Shown here: positions 52,059 through 60,380 of the stretch, in pieces | Position numbering within the stretch: the stretch's first letter is position 1 | How the letters are laid out: each line of letters opens with the position of its first letter | The notes under the pieces: model-generated | Databases searched by the model: none | Seen by the model: the letters and a program-made list of their open reading frames with translations, nothing else | What the model was told of the DNA's origin: nothing | NCBI GenBank assembly: GCA_050952125.1 | Contig: JBMNKK010000003.1 | Coordinates: forward strand, 496,001 to 560,000 | Reading direction: 5' to 3' | From: UBA3951 sp050952125 | GTDB lineage: Bacteria > Bacillota > Sulfobacillia > Fermentithermobacillales > Fermentithermobacillaceae | Length of the DNA: 64,000 bases | Program-made: the position numbers and the translations under genes

Positions 52059-52835
52059 TCACATGCGCACTAACTTCGCGAGGAAATCGGAGCCAAAGGT
52101 GGCAGCGACGGCCCCCAACAGCGCCAGAGCCATAGACAATACCTTCACGAAGTCTTGGCCGCTGATAGCGCCGAGTTCAGAGGACTCGGACGCCAATTGT
52201 GCCGCCGCAGCAAACACCTCTTCGCCGATGAGAACGTAATCGCACGCCGCGACAAAGAAGGGAATCTGATACTCGTTGGTAGTTCCGGCGATCTGGAGAC
52301 ACCCTGCGTCGTGCGCTTCCTCAGCGATAAACAGCGCTTCGTTGGCGTAGTGACCGATCATTATGTTGACGGCCACCTTCTCACGGGCGATGATGCCGAC
52401 GATTCCGCCTGCGTATACATACTGGTTAACGGATAGGTACCTTACGGCGTCAGGTCTCAGCGCATCGCCTTTGCCCGCCCTCAGATAGGCTCCGCGTGCG
52501 ATTTCCTCGCTGGCCTCGTACACATCTCCCTGAGCCACTGTAGTGATGAGGGGACAATCGAATCTGGCTGCCTGCTCAGCGATGTGAGACAAGAAAGATA
52601 GGCTCGCTATCATAACAGGAGCACCGCGAACCGTCAGGTTGCCCACACCCGCACTGAAGTGAACGGGGCGTCCCATTTCGGTTGCCCTTCCAATCCCTTC
52701 GTCAATCGCGTTCAGCGCAGTGAGAGTCCTTATCGTTGGAGGCTTGCCCTGCTGTGCCTCCTTGATGCCGAAGAGAATCGCGGCACAGGACACAAGCATC
52801 GTGATAAATGCGAAAACCAGTCCCTCCACTATCAC
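52059..52835 (-). CDS. Cassette 2, gene 1: DUF6754-like membrane protein
   Basis: A 258-residue paralogue of 40688-41458: ALNAIDEGIGRATEMGRPV, REKVAVNIMIGHYANEALFIAEE, CLQIAGT, YQIPFFVAACDYVLIGEE and a final ATFGSDFL. One N-terminal and one C-terminal helix enclose an alpha/beta domain. GTG 52835 is chosen because it lies eleven bases after GGAGG and aligns M(I)VEG with the other copy's MIKEG; TTG 52841 or ATG 52865 are alternatives. It is about 55 bp downstream of the beta-lactamase-fold gene and probably shares its promoter. Confidence 0.85.
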   Translation of the reverse strand: MIVEGLVFAFITMLVSCAAILFGIKEAQQGKPPTIRTLTALNAIDEGIGRATEMGRPVHFSAGVGNLTVRGAPVMIASLSFLSHIAEQAARFDCPLITTVAQGDVYEASEEIARGAYLRAGKGDALRPDAVRYLSVNQYVYAGGIVGIIAREKVAVNIMIGHYANEALFIAEEAHDAGCLQIAGTTNEYQIPFFVAACDYVLIGEEVFAAAAQLASESSELGAISGQDFVKVLSMALALLGAVAATFGSDFLAKLVRM

Positions 52836-52892
52836 TCTCAAAGTCACCTCCAATAATGCTGGCATGCCTTTTGACTCAAGCCTGTTGCCTCG

Positions 52893-53789
52893 CTACTTAG
52901 CAGCAAAATGGTCGAATATCGCTTTGCTCAGCCGCGCAGGGATCTCACGTGAATCGTCTCTGGGTTCTTGTTTGGTCAGGATGGCAATGGCGTACGGGCT
53001 GCCGTTCTTGGGCTCGACAATGCCCACGTCGTTGATGACGGTGTTCCGGCCCAGGGTGCCGCTCTTGGTCATGGTCACGGTGCCAATCGGGAGAAGCCCG
53101 GGGATTCGCTCCCGGAGTTGCTGCCGCTTCATCACTTCCAGGCACTCGCGGCATGTTTCCCTCGGCAACCTCACCCCTTCATAAAGGACCTGCATCAGGT
53201 CAACCATATCCCGCGCCGAAGTGATGTCATTGTCCTTCGACCCCTGAAAAGCGGCGGTATCGTAGTGAACGACTCCATCCTTCAGGATCTCAAAGGATCG
53301 GTCTACCTGTTCCTTCGTTGGCCACTTTTCCTCAATTCCGGCGCAGTGGGCAAGAAGACCTTTGCAGCCCATCGCAATCCAGGTGTTCTTAAGTCCCAGC
53401 TCCTGCATTAGCGCGTTTACGCGGTCAACGCCGGCGGCATGTAGGCAGAGGTCGGCCGCCGTGTTGTCGCTGATGATAATCATCAAAGTGGCTAGGTCTC
53501 GCATGGAGATCCTCAGCCCCTCGCTCATATCCTTCAGGACGCCTGACCCGGGAGACTTGTCTTCCTCGGTGAGAGTATGCATGGCTGAAAGGTCGACCAA
53601 TCCCTCTCCCGCCTGCCGGAAGAGTTCAACCAAGACCGGAACTTTGAACACAGACGCTGTGGGAAGGGGTACGTCCGGGTTGAGGCATACCTCTTCACCG
53701 GTCTCAAGATTCCTGGCCATGACAGAAAAAACGCCGCCTCGTCCGTCGAGAATGTGCTTCAACGTTGCAGTGATCTCTGTGTCCCTCAT
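52893..53789 (-). CDS. Class-A beta-lactamase-fold serine hydrolase without a signal peptide
   Basis: A 298-residue serine hydrolase: PTASVFKVPV gives S46-x-x-K49, IISDNTAADL gives S107-D108-N109, and MTKSGTLGR gives K242-S243-G244, the three class-A beta-lactamase motifs. The frame runs to 54080, but ATG 53789 has GGAGGAG just upstream, and the extra N-terminus is not protein-like. From ATG 53789 no signal peptide or lipobox is seen, so the enzyme should be cytosolic. This argues for a peptidase, esterase or D-amino-acid amide hydrolase role rather than antibiotic resistance. It precedes cassette 2. Confidence 0.87.
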   Translation of the reverse strand: MRDTEITATLKHILDGRGGVFSVMARNLETGEEVCLNPDVPLPTASVFKVPVLVELFRQAGEGLVDLSAMHTLTEEDKSPGSGVLKDMSEGLRISMRDLATLMIIISDNTAADLCLHAAGVDRVNALMQELGLKNTWIAMGCKGLLAHCAGIEEKWPTKEQVDRSFEILKDGVVHYDTAAFQGSKDNDITSARDMVDLMQVLYEGVRLPRETCRECLEVMKRQQLRERIPGLLPIGTVTMTKSGTLGRNTVINDVGIVEPKNGSPYAIAILTKQEPRDDSREIPARLSKAIFDHFAAK

Positions 53790-53812
53790 CTTCTCCTCCA
53801 ATTTGATCAAGG

Positions 53813-53830
53813 TTGTCCGAAAATTGTCCG
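53813..53830. promoter_or_regulatory. Direct repeat TTGTCCG, 11-bp spacing
   Basis: TTGTCCG occurs at 53813-53819 and 53824-53830, one helical turn apart, 24-41 bp upstream of the hydrolase start, in the 349-bp gap between that gene and the divergent regulator at 54139. It may be a regulator site. The rest of the gap holds no convincing gene or promoter. Confidence 0.4.
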
Positions 53831-54138
53831 TAATTGGAGCGCAGGCTCTTATCATCACCTGCCTTGCATTTTGTTGAGGAAGGCCTACTAGCGCGAACCG
53901 CCGCGAGCTTCCAGTTGACCGCAAAGGTTTCCTTATTTCTCCTGGAAGTAGTCCCTTATTGGCTGTGCGGACCGAAAATCCTTCATGAAAGGTGGATAAT
54001 TGACGCAAGCGTGAACCTACGCAGTAGACTCGCAGCCCAAAGAGGGAATTCGAACTCGAATCCAGAAGAGAAATGGACACAGCGCCGGATCATGTTTGCC
54101 ACACAATTCTCCTGACTTACTTCGGGGAGTGAAGGAGG

Positions 54139-55488
54139 ATGCTCTTTTCCATCGGTGTAGTCGGCCCACCTGACCTGGTAGGTAAAACGCTGGATGTGGC
54201 CGGCGGATTTCCGCAATACCGTTTCCTTGGGCTCAGTTACGAAGACGAAAACGACACCGTGCCCCTGTTTGAACGGAACAGGGCGCGGATGGACGTATGC
54301 CTGTTCACAGGTAACTGGCCTTACCTAAAGGTGAGGAAGTATTACGGCGGGCGCGATTGCGGAATACCCTTGGTGTACGTCTACGATACCGGACTCGGCA
54401 TTTACCAGGCATTAGCTAAGATGCTCCATGAAGGCGTAGACACAACCCGGCTGAGCATCGACACGGCGACTCCCGATGAGGCAAAGAGGTGCCTAACGGA
54501 CATAGGGCTACAATCGGAGGCACTCTTCTTTCTGTCAGTAGACCGCCCGATTGAGAAAAGCGAGTTCGTCTCCTTCCATAGATCTTTGTGGAAGAGAGGC
54601 AAGACTACGGCGGCAGCGACCTTTCTGAGAAGCGCGTATGCCGAACTCCGCGGCGACGGTATGCCCGTTTACCGCTGCACCCCCAGCCTCGGCGGGTTGA
54701 AGGAAGCGGTTGTGCGCGCGGTGCTTGAATTGGAGGCGCTGAAAGCCAGGGCAAGCCAGTTGGTCGTTGGGCTGGTTTCGTTCGGACGAAGAGACACTCA
54801 CTCTAGCAGGGAACAGCGGCCGCCGGGAGAGAGCGCTCTATCTGACAGCCCTACATCAAGGGCAAGTCTCCTGAAGGCGCTGTTGGAGTGGGCAGGGCCG
54901 CTGGGCATCTCGGTAGTCCCACTCGAAGGCGGTAGATTCGGCCTGTTCATGACTCGGGGAGTGCTGGAGGAGGTTACTGAGAAAGAGACAACCTTCGAAA
55001 CCGCCTCTCGTATTGCCAAACGATGCGGCAGGCCGGTGTTTTTCGGATTTGGTGTCGCCCCTACTGCCAGCCTATCCTTTGCCAACGCTTCGCTGGCATT
55101 GGGGTACTCTATAGAAGCAGCACAGAGCTGCGCCTTCGCAGTATTCGAGGACAGCCGAATAGTAGGCCCGCTTGGCTCGGGGCACTCGCCTGAAACCCCG
55201 AATCCCCTAGAGTTTTCGACTTCCACAATCGATCCTGCTCTGGTGCTCATGTCATCTCAAAGCGGCCTAAGTGTGCCGACGGTAAGCAGGGTGAAAACGG
55301 TCCTCAGAGCAAATGGCTCGCTCTTTATCACGGCCGATCAGCTGGCTATGAGCCTGTCTATCTCTAAGCGAAACGCCAGACGGATCCTGACCAAACTGGC
55401 CGACGCTGGGCTGGCCAGAGTCGCGGGCCTTAACCAGGGAGGTACAAGAGGCCGGCCGCAAAGGATATTCAAGGTACTCTTAGAGTAA
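54139..55488 (+). CDS. Winged-helix transcriptional regulator with PrpR-like sensor domain
   Basis: A 449-residue regulator. The N-terminal half (about 1-190) resembles PrpR_N/ligand-sensing alpha/beta domains (IPLVYVYDTGLGIYQALAKM); the middle (about 250-345) looks like a degenerate GGDEF/PucR-type domain (GFGVAPTASLSFANASLALG); the C-terminus is a winged HTH (LAMSLSISKRNARRILTKLADAGLARVAG) with a basic tail. There is no AAA+ domain, so it is not a sigma-54 activator. It is divergent from the hydrolase/cassette 2 genes and likely controls them. ATG 54139 follows GGGGAG by nine bases; another AGGAGG directly abuts it. Confidence 0.75.
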   Translation: MLFSIGVVGPPDLVGKTLDVAGGFPQYRFLGLSYEDENDTVPLFERNRARMDVCLFTGNWPYLKVRKYYGGRDCGIPLVYVYDTGLGIYQALAKMLHEGVDTTRLSIDTATPDEAKRCLTDIGLQSEALFFLSVDRPIEKSEFVSFHRSLWKRGKTTAAATFLRSAYAELRGDGMPVYRCTPSLGGLKEAVVRAVLELEALKARASQLVVGLVSFGRRDTHSSREQRPPGESALSDSPTSRASLLKALLEWAGPLGISVVPLEGGRFGLFMTRGVLEEVTEKETTFETASRIAKRCGRPVFFGFGVAPTASLSFANASLALGYSIEAAQSCAFAVFEDSRIVGPLGSGHSPETPNPLEFSTSTIDPALVLMSSQSGLSVPTVSRVKTVLRANGSLFITADQLAMSLSISKRNARRILTKLADAGLARVAGLNQGGTRGRPQRIFKVLLE

Positions 55489-55490
55489 CA

Positions 55491-55521
55491 CCACTCCCGG
55501 CGCCGGCGGCACCGGGAGTGG
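55491..55521. terminator. Terminator after the regulator gene
   Basis: CCACTCCCGG (55491-55500) and CCGGGAGTGG (55512-55521) form a perfect 10-bp stem with an 11-base GC-rich loop, followed by CTTATTCCT. It lies between convergent genes and may work in both directions. Confidence 0.85.
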
Positions 55522-55544
55522 CTTATTCCTGTGTATCGATCACG

Positions 55545-56246
55545 CTATTCAGGTTTGATGATGTGATAACCCTGCTTCACTAAGGTTTCATTGACCTGCT
55601 TGGCAAGGGCGCTTTCCTCGGCCCATTTGCCCCGCGCGATCATCTCGTCAAAAGCGGCTTCTTTCTGTACGACCTTCTCCACTTCGTCAGCAACCGCTTC
55701 CATATCATCCGGATAGACGATGGTGATCCCGTCAGCGTCGCCAAGTACGAGGTCGCCCGGGTGTACGACCTGTCCGCCGCAGGTAATGTCTACGTTGATC
55801 TCTCCAGGTCCGTTCTTGTACGGTCCCCGCGGGGTGACCCCGATAGCGTATACCGGAAAGTCGTTGTTCTCCAAGAACTCCACGTCCCGGATACACCCGT
55901 CAACTACTATACCCGCCGCGCCCGCCTTAATGGCTATTTGGAACATGATGTCGCCGCAGACGCTGTAGTTGCGGTCTCCCCCGGAGTTGACCACAAGCAC
56001 ATCTCCGGGCTTAATCAAGAGAAGCGCCTTGTGGAACAAGAGGTTATCGGCCATGGCAGCATTGACGGTGAAGGCCGGACCTACGAGAGACCTGCCGCGC
56101 CCCATGGGCCTTATCCGTGAGTCCATAGCGAAGAGGCGGCCCGTGCAGTCGCTCACGTTAGCTGCCGCCTTACCTCGAAAGCGCTCGATGAGCGCCTTAT
56201 CCGGCCGCTTGAAGTCGGTTATGATGCGCTTGCCCATCCGGATCAT
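55545..56246 (-). CDS. RraA-family protein (HMG/oxaloacetate aldolase-like), copy 1
   Basis: A 233-residue member of the RraA/HMG aldolase fold. NVSDCTGRL near residue 31, GRGRSLVGPAFTV, VVNSGGDRNYSVCGD, GIVVDGCIRDVEFL and VHPGDLVLGDADGITIV are present; the R-D pair in CIRD and the downstream aspartate fit the metal/substrate site of the aldolases (4-hydroxy-4-methyl-2-oxoglutarate or oxaloacetate cleavage). Whether it is an aldolase is inferred. It is the last gene of the operon that starts at 63673 with a second RraA-like gene, and lies about 30 bp after the M20 gene. Confidence 0.85.
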   Translation of the reverse strand: MIRMGKRIITDFKRPDKALIERFRGKAAANVSDCTGRLFAMDSRIRPMGRGRSLVGPAFTVNAAMADNLLFHKALLLIKPGDVLVVNSGGDRNYSVCGDIMFQIAIKAGAAGIVVDGCIRDVEFLENNDFPVYAIGVTPRGPYKNGPGEINVDITCGGQVVHPGDLVLGDADGITIVYPDDMEAVADEVEKVVQKEAAFDEMIARGKWAEESALAKQVNETLVKQGYHIIKPE

Positions 56247-56277
56247 CTGTCTTCACGCCCCATCTAGTGATACTGAC

Positions 56278-57471
56278 TTATAAGAGCTTGGAGAAGTCGG
56301 AACCCGTGAATTTGAACACGGTTCCGGCCAGCATCACCGCCCCCGCCATGATGGACTTCTCGCTGAACACGATCGTAGAGCTGTGAAGGGCACCCTTGGA
56401 TTCGGGCCGCTCATCATACGTTCCTATACGAATGGCCGCGCCGGGGATATACTCCATATACTCGGCAAAGTCCTCGGCACCCATTGAGGCCAGAGGCACC
56501 TGGAGAAGCTTGTCTTCGCCTAGGAGCTCGACCGTAGCTTCGCTGATCAGGTCGTTCAGGTAATCGTCGTTGACAAGCGGAGGTCCTCCGATGAAGTACT
56601 CCACGGTCGCGGTAGCGTTGAGCCCTTCGGCGGTGTGAGTGGCTATCCGCGTAATGCTTTCCTGGATCTTCTTCCGCGTCTCCTTGGTGAGAGTCCTCAC
56701 TGTCCCCTCGAGAACAACTTCACTCGGAATGATGTTGTTGGCAGTTCCCGCAACCATCTTTCCAACGGTCACAACCGCCGAATCGAGCGGCGCGACCTCG
56801 CGGGAAACGATTGTCTGAAGCTGGGTGAGGAGGTAGCCCGCAACAACCACAGGATCGATCGACTTGTGCGGGTGCGCGGCGTGGCCGCCCCGCCCGTGAA
56901 TGGTGATCTTGAAGGTGTCGGAAGACGCGAACATGGAGCCTCTCCTTACGCCTATGGATCCGCCGGGCATTTCGGGCCAGGTGTGAACGCAGATGATGGC
57001 GTCCATCTTCGGATTCTCCATCACGCCGTTCTTGATCATGCTTAGCGCTCCGTTGAGCTTTTCTTCCGCAGGCTGGAATATGAACTTGACGGTCCCACAA
57101 AGCTCGTCCTTCAGCTCGCTGAGCAGTCTCGCACAAGCCAGAACCGTAGTGCAGTTGATGTCGTGTCCGCATGAATGGCTAACGCCGTCTACCTTGGACG
57201 CAAAGGGCAGGCCCGTAGCTTCAGGCACAGGGAGCGCGTCGATGTCGCCTCGCACTCCAATGACTTTGCCCGGTTTCGCGCCCTTCAAGATTCCGATTAC
57301 CCCTGTCTGGTCTCCGTTCCGCCTGGTCTCGATCCCGTAGGACTGAAGCTCCTTTTCTAGAAGCGCGGTGGTCTCGAACTCTTCAAAACTCAGCTCAGGG
57401 TTCTCGTGAATCTTCCGGCGAATGTCGATCATCTCTTGCTCGATTTCGGACGCCCTTTTCAGCAGCGACAC
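56278..57471 (-). CDS. M20-family N-acyl-L-amino-acid amidohydrolase
   Basis: A 397-residue M20 enzyme: GVRGDIDALPV, SHSCGHDINCTTVL, QPAEEKLNGALSMI (catalytic Glu), HTWPEMPGGSIG and GGHAAHPHKSIDPVVV (lid domain), and MGAEDFAEYM near the C-terminus. This is the IAA-amino acid hydrolase/hippurate hydrolase type. GTG 57471 has GGAGGGG. It follows the Dpp ATPase gene by about 57 bp in the same operon, so it likely deacylates or cleaves the compound brought in by the transporter. Confidence 0.9.
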   Translation of the reverse strand: MSLLKRASEIEQEMIDIRRKIHENPELSFEEFETTALLEKELQSYGIETRRNGDQTGVIGILKGAKPGKVIGVRGDIDALPVPEATGLPFASKVDGVSHSCGHDINCTTVLACARLLSELKDELCGTVKFIFQPAEEKLNGALSMIKNGVMENPKMDAIICVHTWPEMPGGSIGVRRGSMFASSDTFKITIHGRGGHAAHPHKSIDPVVVAGYLLTQLQTIVSREVAPLDSAVVTVGKMVAGTANNIIPSEVVLEGTVRTLTKETRKKIQESITRIATHTAEGLNATATVEYFIGGPPLVNDDYLNDLISEATVELLGEDKLLQVPLASMGAEDFAEYMEYIPGAAIRIGTYDERPESKGALHSSTIVFSEKSIMAGAVMLAGTVFKFTGSDFSKLL

Positions 57472-57528
57472 GGTATCCCCTCCAGTTAGTCGATTTCCCG
57501 GCCGGGCCGGGTGTTGTCACGCTCTTCT

Positions 57529-58479
57529 TCAGTACAGGGTGCAGGCAACGAAGTGCCCCGGGTCTACCTCTTTCAGCGGGATATCCCCCTCGGTACAGGC
57601 CGGTCTAGCCTCCGGACAACGTGCCGCAAACCGGCAACCCGGCTTCGGATTGATGGGGCTGGTGACCTCTCCCCTGATAATGCTCTGAGTCCTTGTCCGC
57701 GCGCTGAGATTGGGCACCGGTATGGCCGCCAAGAGCGCCTTCGTATACGGGTGAAGCGGCCTGTCGAAGAGCTCGTCCGACGTTGTTCTCTCTACACACT
57801 GGCCCAAGTACATGACGGCGATCTCATCGCTAATGTGCTTTACTACGCTGAGATTGTGGGTGACGAACATGTACGTCAGCCCTCGCTCTTCCTGCAGATC
57901 CATCATTAGGTTAAGGATCTGCGCCTGAATCGACACGTCCAAAGCCGAAACGGGCTCGTCGCACACGATAAACTCAGGGTCAAGAGCCAGAGCGCGCGCT
58001 ATGCCGATTCGCTGCCTCCGGCCGCCGTCCAACTCGTGCGGGTAGGTGTTCACAAACCTGCGGGCCAGTCCCACCGTGTCCATCATCTCATAGACCTTGC
58101 GCTCGATAGCTTCCCTGCCCCTGATGGTCTTGCACACCTTGATGGGCTCGGCAATGATCTCGCTGACACTCATGCGCGGGTTAATCGAAGCATAGGGATC
58201 CTGGAAGATGATCTGCATCCTCTTCCGCATCTCTATCATCTTGTCATGGCTGTATCGGAGGATGTTCTCTCCGTCGTACAAAACCTCCCCGTCGGTCGCT
58301 TCGAGCAGGCGCAATATCACCCGGCCGAGGGTCGATTTGCCGCAACCGGACTCGCCCACAACTCCCAGGGTCTGTCCCTTATTGATGGTCAAGTTCACTC
58401 CGTCAACGGCGTGCAGCCACCCTCTGGGAGTGGAGAAGTACTTCTTGAGGTTTCTGGTCTCAACTAAAGGATGATTCAT
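57529..58479 (-). CDS. Dipeptide/oligopeptide ABC importer ATPase, DppF type
   Basis: A 316-residue ATPase with Walker A GESGCGKST (about 40-48), DPYASINPRMSV, family-typical ELDGGRRQRIGIARALA signature variant (Gly replacing the usual Ser in LSGGQ: here DGGRRQ), Walker B EFIVCDEPVSALDVS, and the C-terminal oligopeptide/dipeptide extension with GCRFAARCPEA and the HFVACTL cysteines that can hold an iron-sulfur cluster. Its ATG overlaps the preceding DppD-type gene by four bases (58476-58479). It works with DppD as the second nucleotide-binding subunit. Confidence 0.93.
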   Translation of the reverse strand: MNHPLVETRNLKKYFSTPRGWLHAVDGVNLTINKGQTLGVVGESGCGKSTLGRVILRLLEATDGEVLYDGENILRYSHDKMIEMRKRMQIIFQDPYASINPRMSVSEIIAEPIKVCKTIRGREAIERKVYEMMDTVGLARRFVNTYPHELDGGRRQRIGIARALALDPEFIVCDEPVSALDVSIQAQILNLMMDLQEERGLTYMFVTHNLSVVKHISDEIAVMYLGQCVERTTSDELFDRPLHPYTKALLAAIPVPNLSARTRTQSIIRGEVTSPINPKPGCRFAARCPEARPACTEGDIPLKEVDPGHFVACTLY

Positions 58480-59459
58480 TGACGGGACCTCCCATCGTCA
58501 AACAGGTGGCAGCGGATTACGTGCGCGCCAGTCTGGATAGGCAAGGGCCGTTCGGCTTTACATACGGGCATGCACTTCGGGCAGCGCGTATGGAACGGGC
58601 AACCGGGAGGCAGGTCGGTGGGGTCAGGCATCAGACCCTCGATAGGACTGAGGCGCCTGGTCTTCCGGGTAAGATCGGGGATCGACCCGAACAAGCCGGT
58701 GGTATAGGGGTGATGCCTCTCGCCCTCGTATATATCCTCAGCCGTCCCCATCTCTATGATCTCGCCAGCGTACATTATGGCTACCCGATCGCAGGTTTGA
58801 GCCACAACACCCAAGTCGTGGGTGATGAGAATCATGGCAGTGTTCAGCTTCTCCTTGAGCTCCCTGATCATCTGCAGCACCTGCGCCTGAATAGTGACAT
58901 CAAGCGCTGTGGTAGGCTCATCCGCCAAGAGCAGCTTGGGCTCACAGGCGAGCGCAATTGCGATCACCACACGCTGTTTCATGCCGCCAGAGAACTGGTG
59001 AGGATACTCGTTCTTCCGCTCAGGGGGCAGCCCCACAAGGCGGAGGATCTCATCTACGCGCCCGTCCACCTCTGCCTTACTCGCGTATTTCTCATGAAGG
59101 TGAAGTACTTCCGCGATCTGCTCGCCGATAGTCATCACAGGGTTCAAGCTGGTCATGGGGTCCTGGAATATCATGGACATGACTTCGCCGCGCATGAGCC
59201 TCATATCGGCTTCCTTGGCCCGTGTGATATCAATGCCGTCCAAAGTGATGCTGCCCCGGGTGATTCGTCCGACGCGCTCAGGGAGTAGACGCATGATGCT
59301 GAGAGCCGTCGTCGTCTTGCCGGCCCCGGTCTCTCCTACCAATCCCACAGTCTCTCCTTTCATGACTGTGAGATCGAGACCGTTCACGGCAAACACCCTG
59401 GCCTCGTCGGTCACGTACTCCACGTGCAAGTCTTTTATCTCCAGTAGTCTCTCTTCCAT
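58476..59459 (-). CDS. Dipeptide/oligopeptide ABC importer ATPase, DppD type
   Basis: Walker A GETGAGKTT (about 36-44), QDPMTSLNPVMTI, signature QFSGGMKQRVVIAIALA, Walker B LLLADEPTTALDVT, and a C-terminal region with GCPFHTRCPKCMPVC, the cysteine motif of this subfamily. An upstream start at 59480 exists, but ATG 59459 has GTAGGAG seven bases upstream, giving 327 residues. It lies 22 bp after the DppC-type permease. The four transport subunits plus the binding protein form a complete importer. Confidence 0.93.
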   Translation of the reverse strand: MEERLLEIKDLHVEYVTDEARVFAVNGLDLTVMKGETVGLVGETGAGKTTTALSIMRLLPERVGRITRGSITLDGIDITRAKEADMRLMRGEVMSMIFQDPMTSLNPVMTIGEQIAEVLHLHEKYASKAEVDGRVDEILRLVGLPPERKNEYPHQFSGGMKQRVVIAIALACEPKLLLADEPTTALDVTIQAQVLQMIRELKEKLNTAMILITHDLGVVAQTCDRVAIMYAGEIIEMGTAEDIYEGERHHPYTTGLFGSIPDLTRKTRRLSPIEGLMPDPTDLPPGCPFHTRCPKCMPVCKAERPLPIQTGAHVIRCHLFDDGRSRQ

Positions 59460-59481
59460 ATCGCAGCTCCTACCGGGCAAT

Positions 59482-60372
59482 TTAGTTCTTCATCCTGGGG
59501 TCGAGCGCGTCGCGCAAACCGTCCCCGATGAGGTTTAGTGACAGTACCGCCAGCATGATGGCCACTCCCGGGGAAACCATCAGGTAGGGGTGGTACCTCA
59601 TCCATTCTTTGGCCTCAGACAACATGGAGCCCCATTCAGGAGTCGGTGCCTCGATGCCCAGGCCTATGAAACTGAGTCCGGCGACACCCAAGATTGTGGT
59701 CGCCATGTGCAACGTTACCTGGACCACAATCGGCCCGATCGCGTTGGGCAGGATATGCCGCATGATAATCCGCCCGTCGCGAGTGCCGCACGCTTTGGCG
59801 GCCTCTACGAACTCTTGGCCGCGAATGGAGATGATTGCGGAGCGCACAATCCTCGCGAACTGTGGGATCCTGCAGATGGCCATGGCCAGAAGCACGTTCA
59901 CCAGTCCCGGACCTAAAGCGCCCACGATGGCCACTGCCAAAATGGTCCCGGGCATAGCGAGGAAGATATCCATAATTCGCATGAGGACGTTGTCCACGGT
60001 ACCTCCGTAATAACCCGCAAGGGCACCGAACAGGCTCCCCACCGTTAGAGCGATTGCCACGGTGAACACGCCGACGAACAAGGAGATCCGGGTTCCCCAT
60101 ACGACCCTCGCGAACATATCGCGACCGTACTGGTCGGTACCGAACCAATGCTCCGAGCTAGGCGGCTGCAGACGTTCCTTCATGCGCTGCTCAATTACCT
60201 GGGCTTCGTAGTCAAGGAAGAACCCCGAGGCCACCGCTACCATCACAAGGGCGCAGAACAGGATGAGGCCGAACATTGCCAGCTTATTCTTCCTGTACTG
60301 AAACCAGATAGCTTTCAGCTGGCTGCGCTTTCTTACCGTTTTGTTTGGATTAACCGCCGCTTCTCCCGTCAT
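59482..60372 (-). CDS. Dipeptide/oligopeptide ABC importer permease, DppC type
   Basis: An inner-membrane permease of about 296 residues. A basic N-terminus leads to the first helix (FGLILFCALVMVAVASG), FGTDQYGRDMFARVVWGTRISLFVG marks the start of the DppC-type BPD domain, and the coupling EAAKACGTRDGRIIMRHILPN is the EAA loop. The frame starts at GTG 60384, overlapping dppB's stop, but ATG 60372 has AGGGGTGA eight bases upstream. It pairs with the DppB-type permease. Confidence 0.93.
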   Translation of the reverse strand: MTGEAAVNPNKTVRKRSQLKAIWFQYRKNKLAMFGLILFCALVMVAVASGFFLDYEAQVIEQRMKERLQPPSSEHWFGTDQYGRDMFARVVWGTRISLFVGVFTVAIALTVGSLFGALAGYYGGTVDNVLMRIMDIFLAMPGTILAVAIVGALGPGLVNVLLAMAICRIPQFARIVRSAIISIRGQEFVEAAKACGTRDGRIIMRHILPNAIGPIVVQVTLHMATTILGVAGLSFIGLGIEAPTPEWGSMLSEAKEWMRYHPYLMVSPGVAIMLAVLSLNLIGDGLRDALDPRMKN

Positions 60373-60380
60373 AGCCGCTC

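Noticed and set aside
52893..53789. Antibiotic-resistance beta-lactamase
   Set aside because: Motifs are present but there is no export signal, and the neighbours suggest amino-acid or peptide metabolism.
52893..54080. Longer version of the beta-lactamase-fold protein with about 97 extra N-terminal residues
   Set aside because: The extra part has no signal peptide or domain, and an excellent GGAGGAG site precedes ATG 53789.
54139..55488. Sigma-54 activator for the promoter at 63798
   Set aside because: No AAA+ domain or GAFTGA motif is present; the C-terminus is a winged helix.
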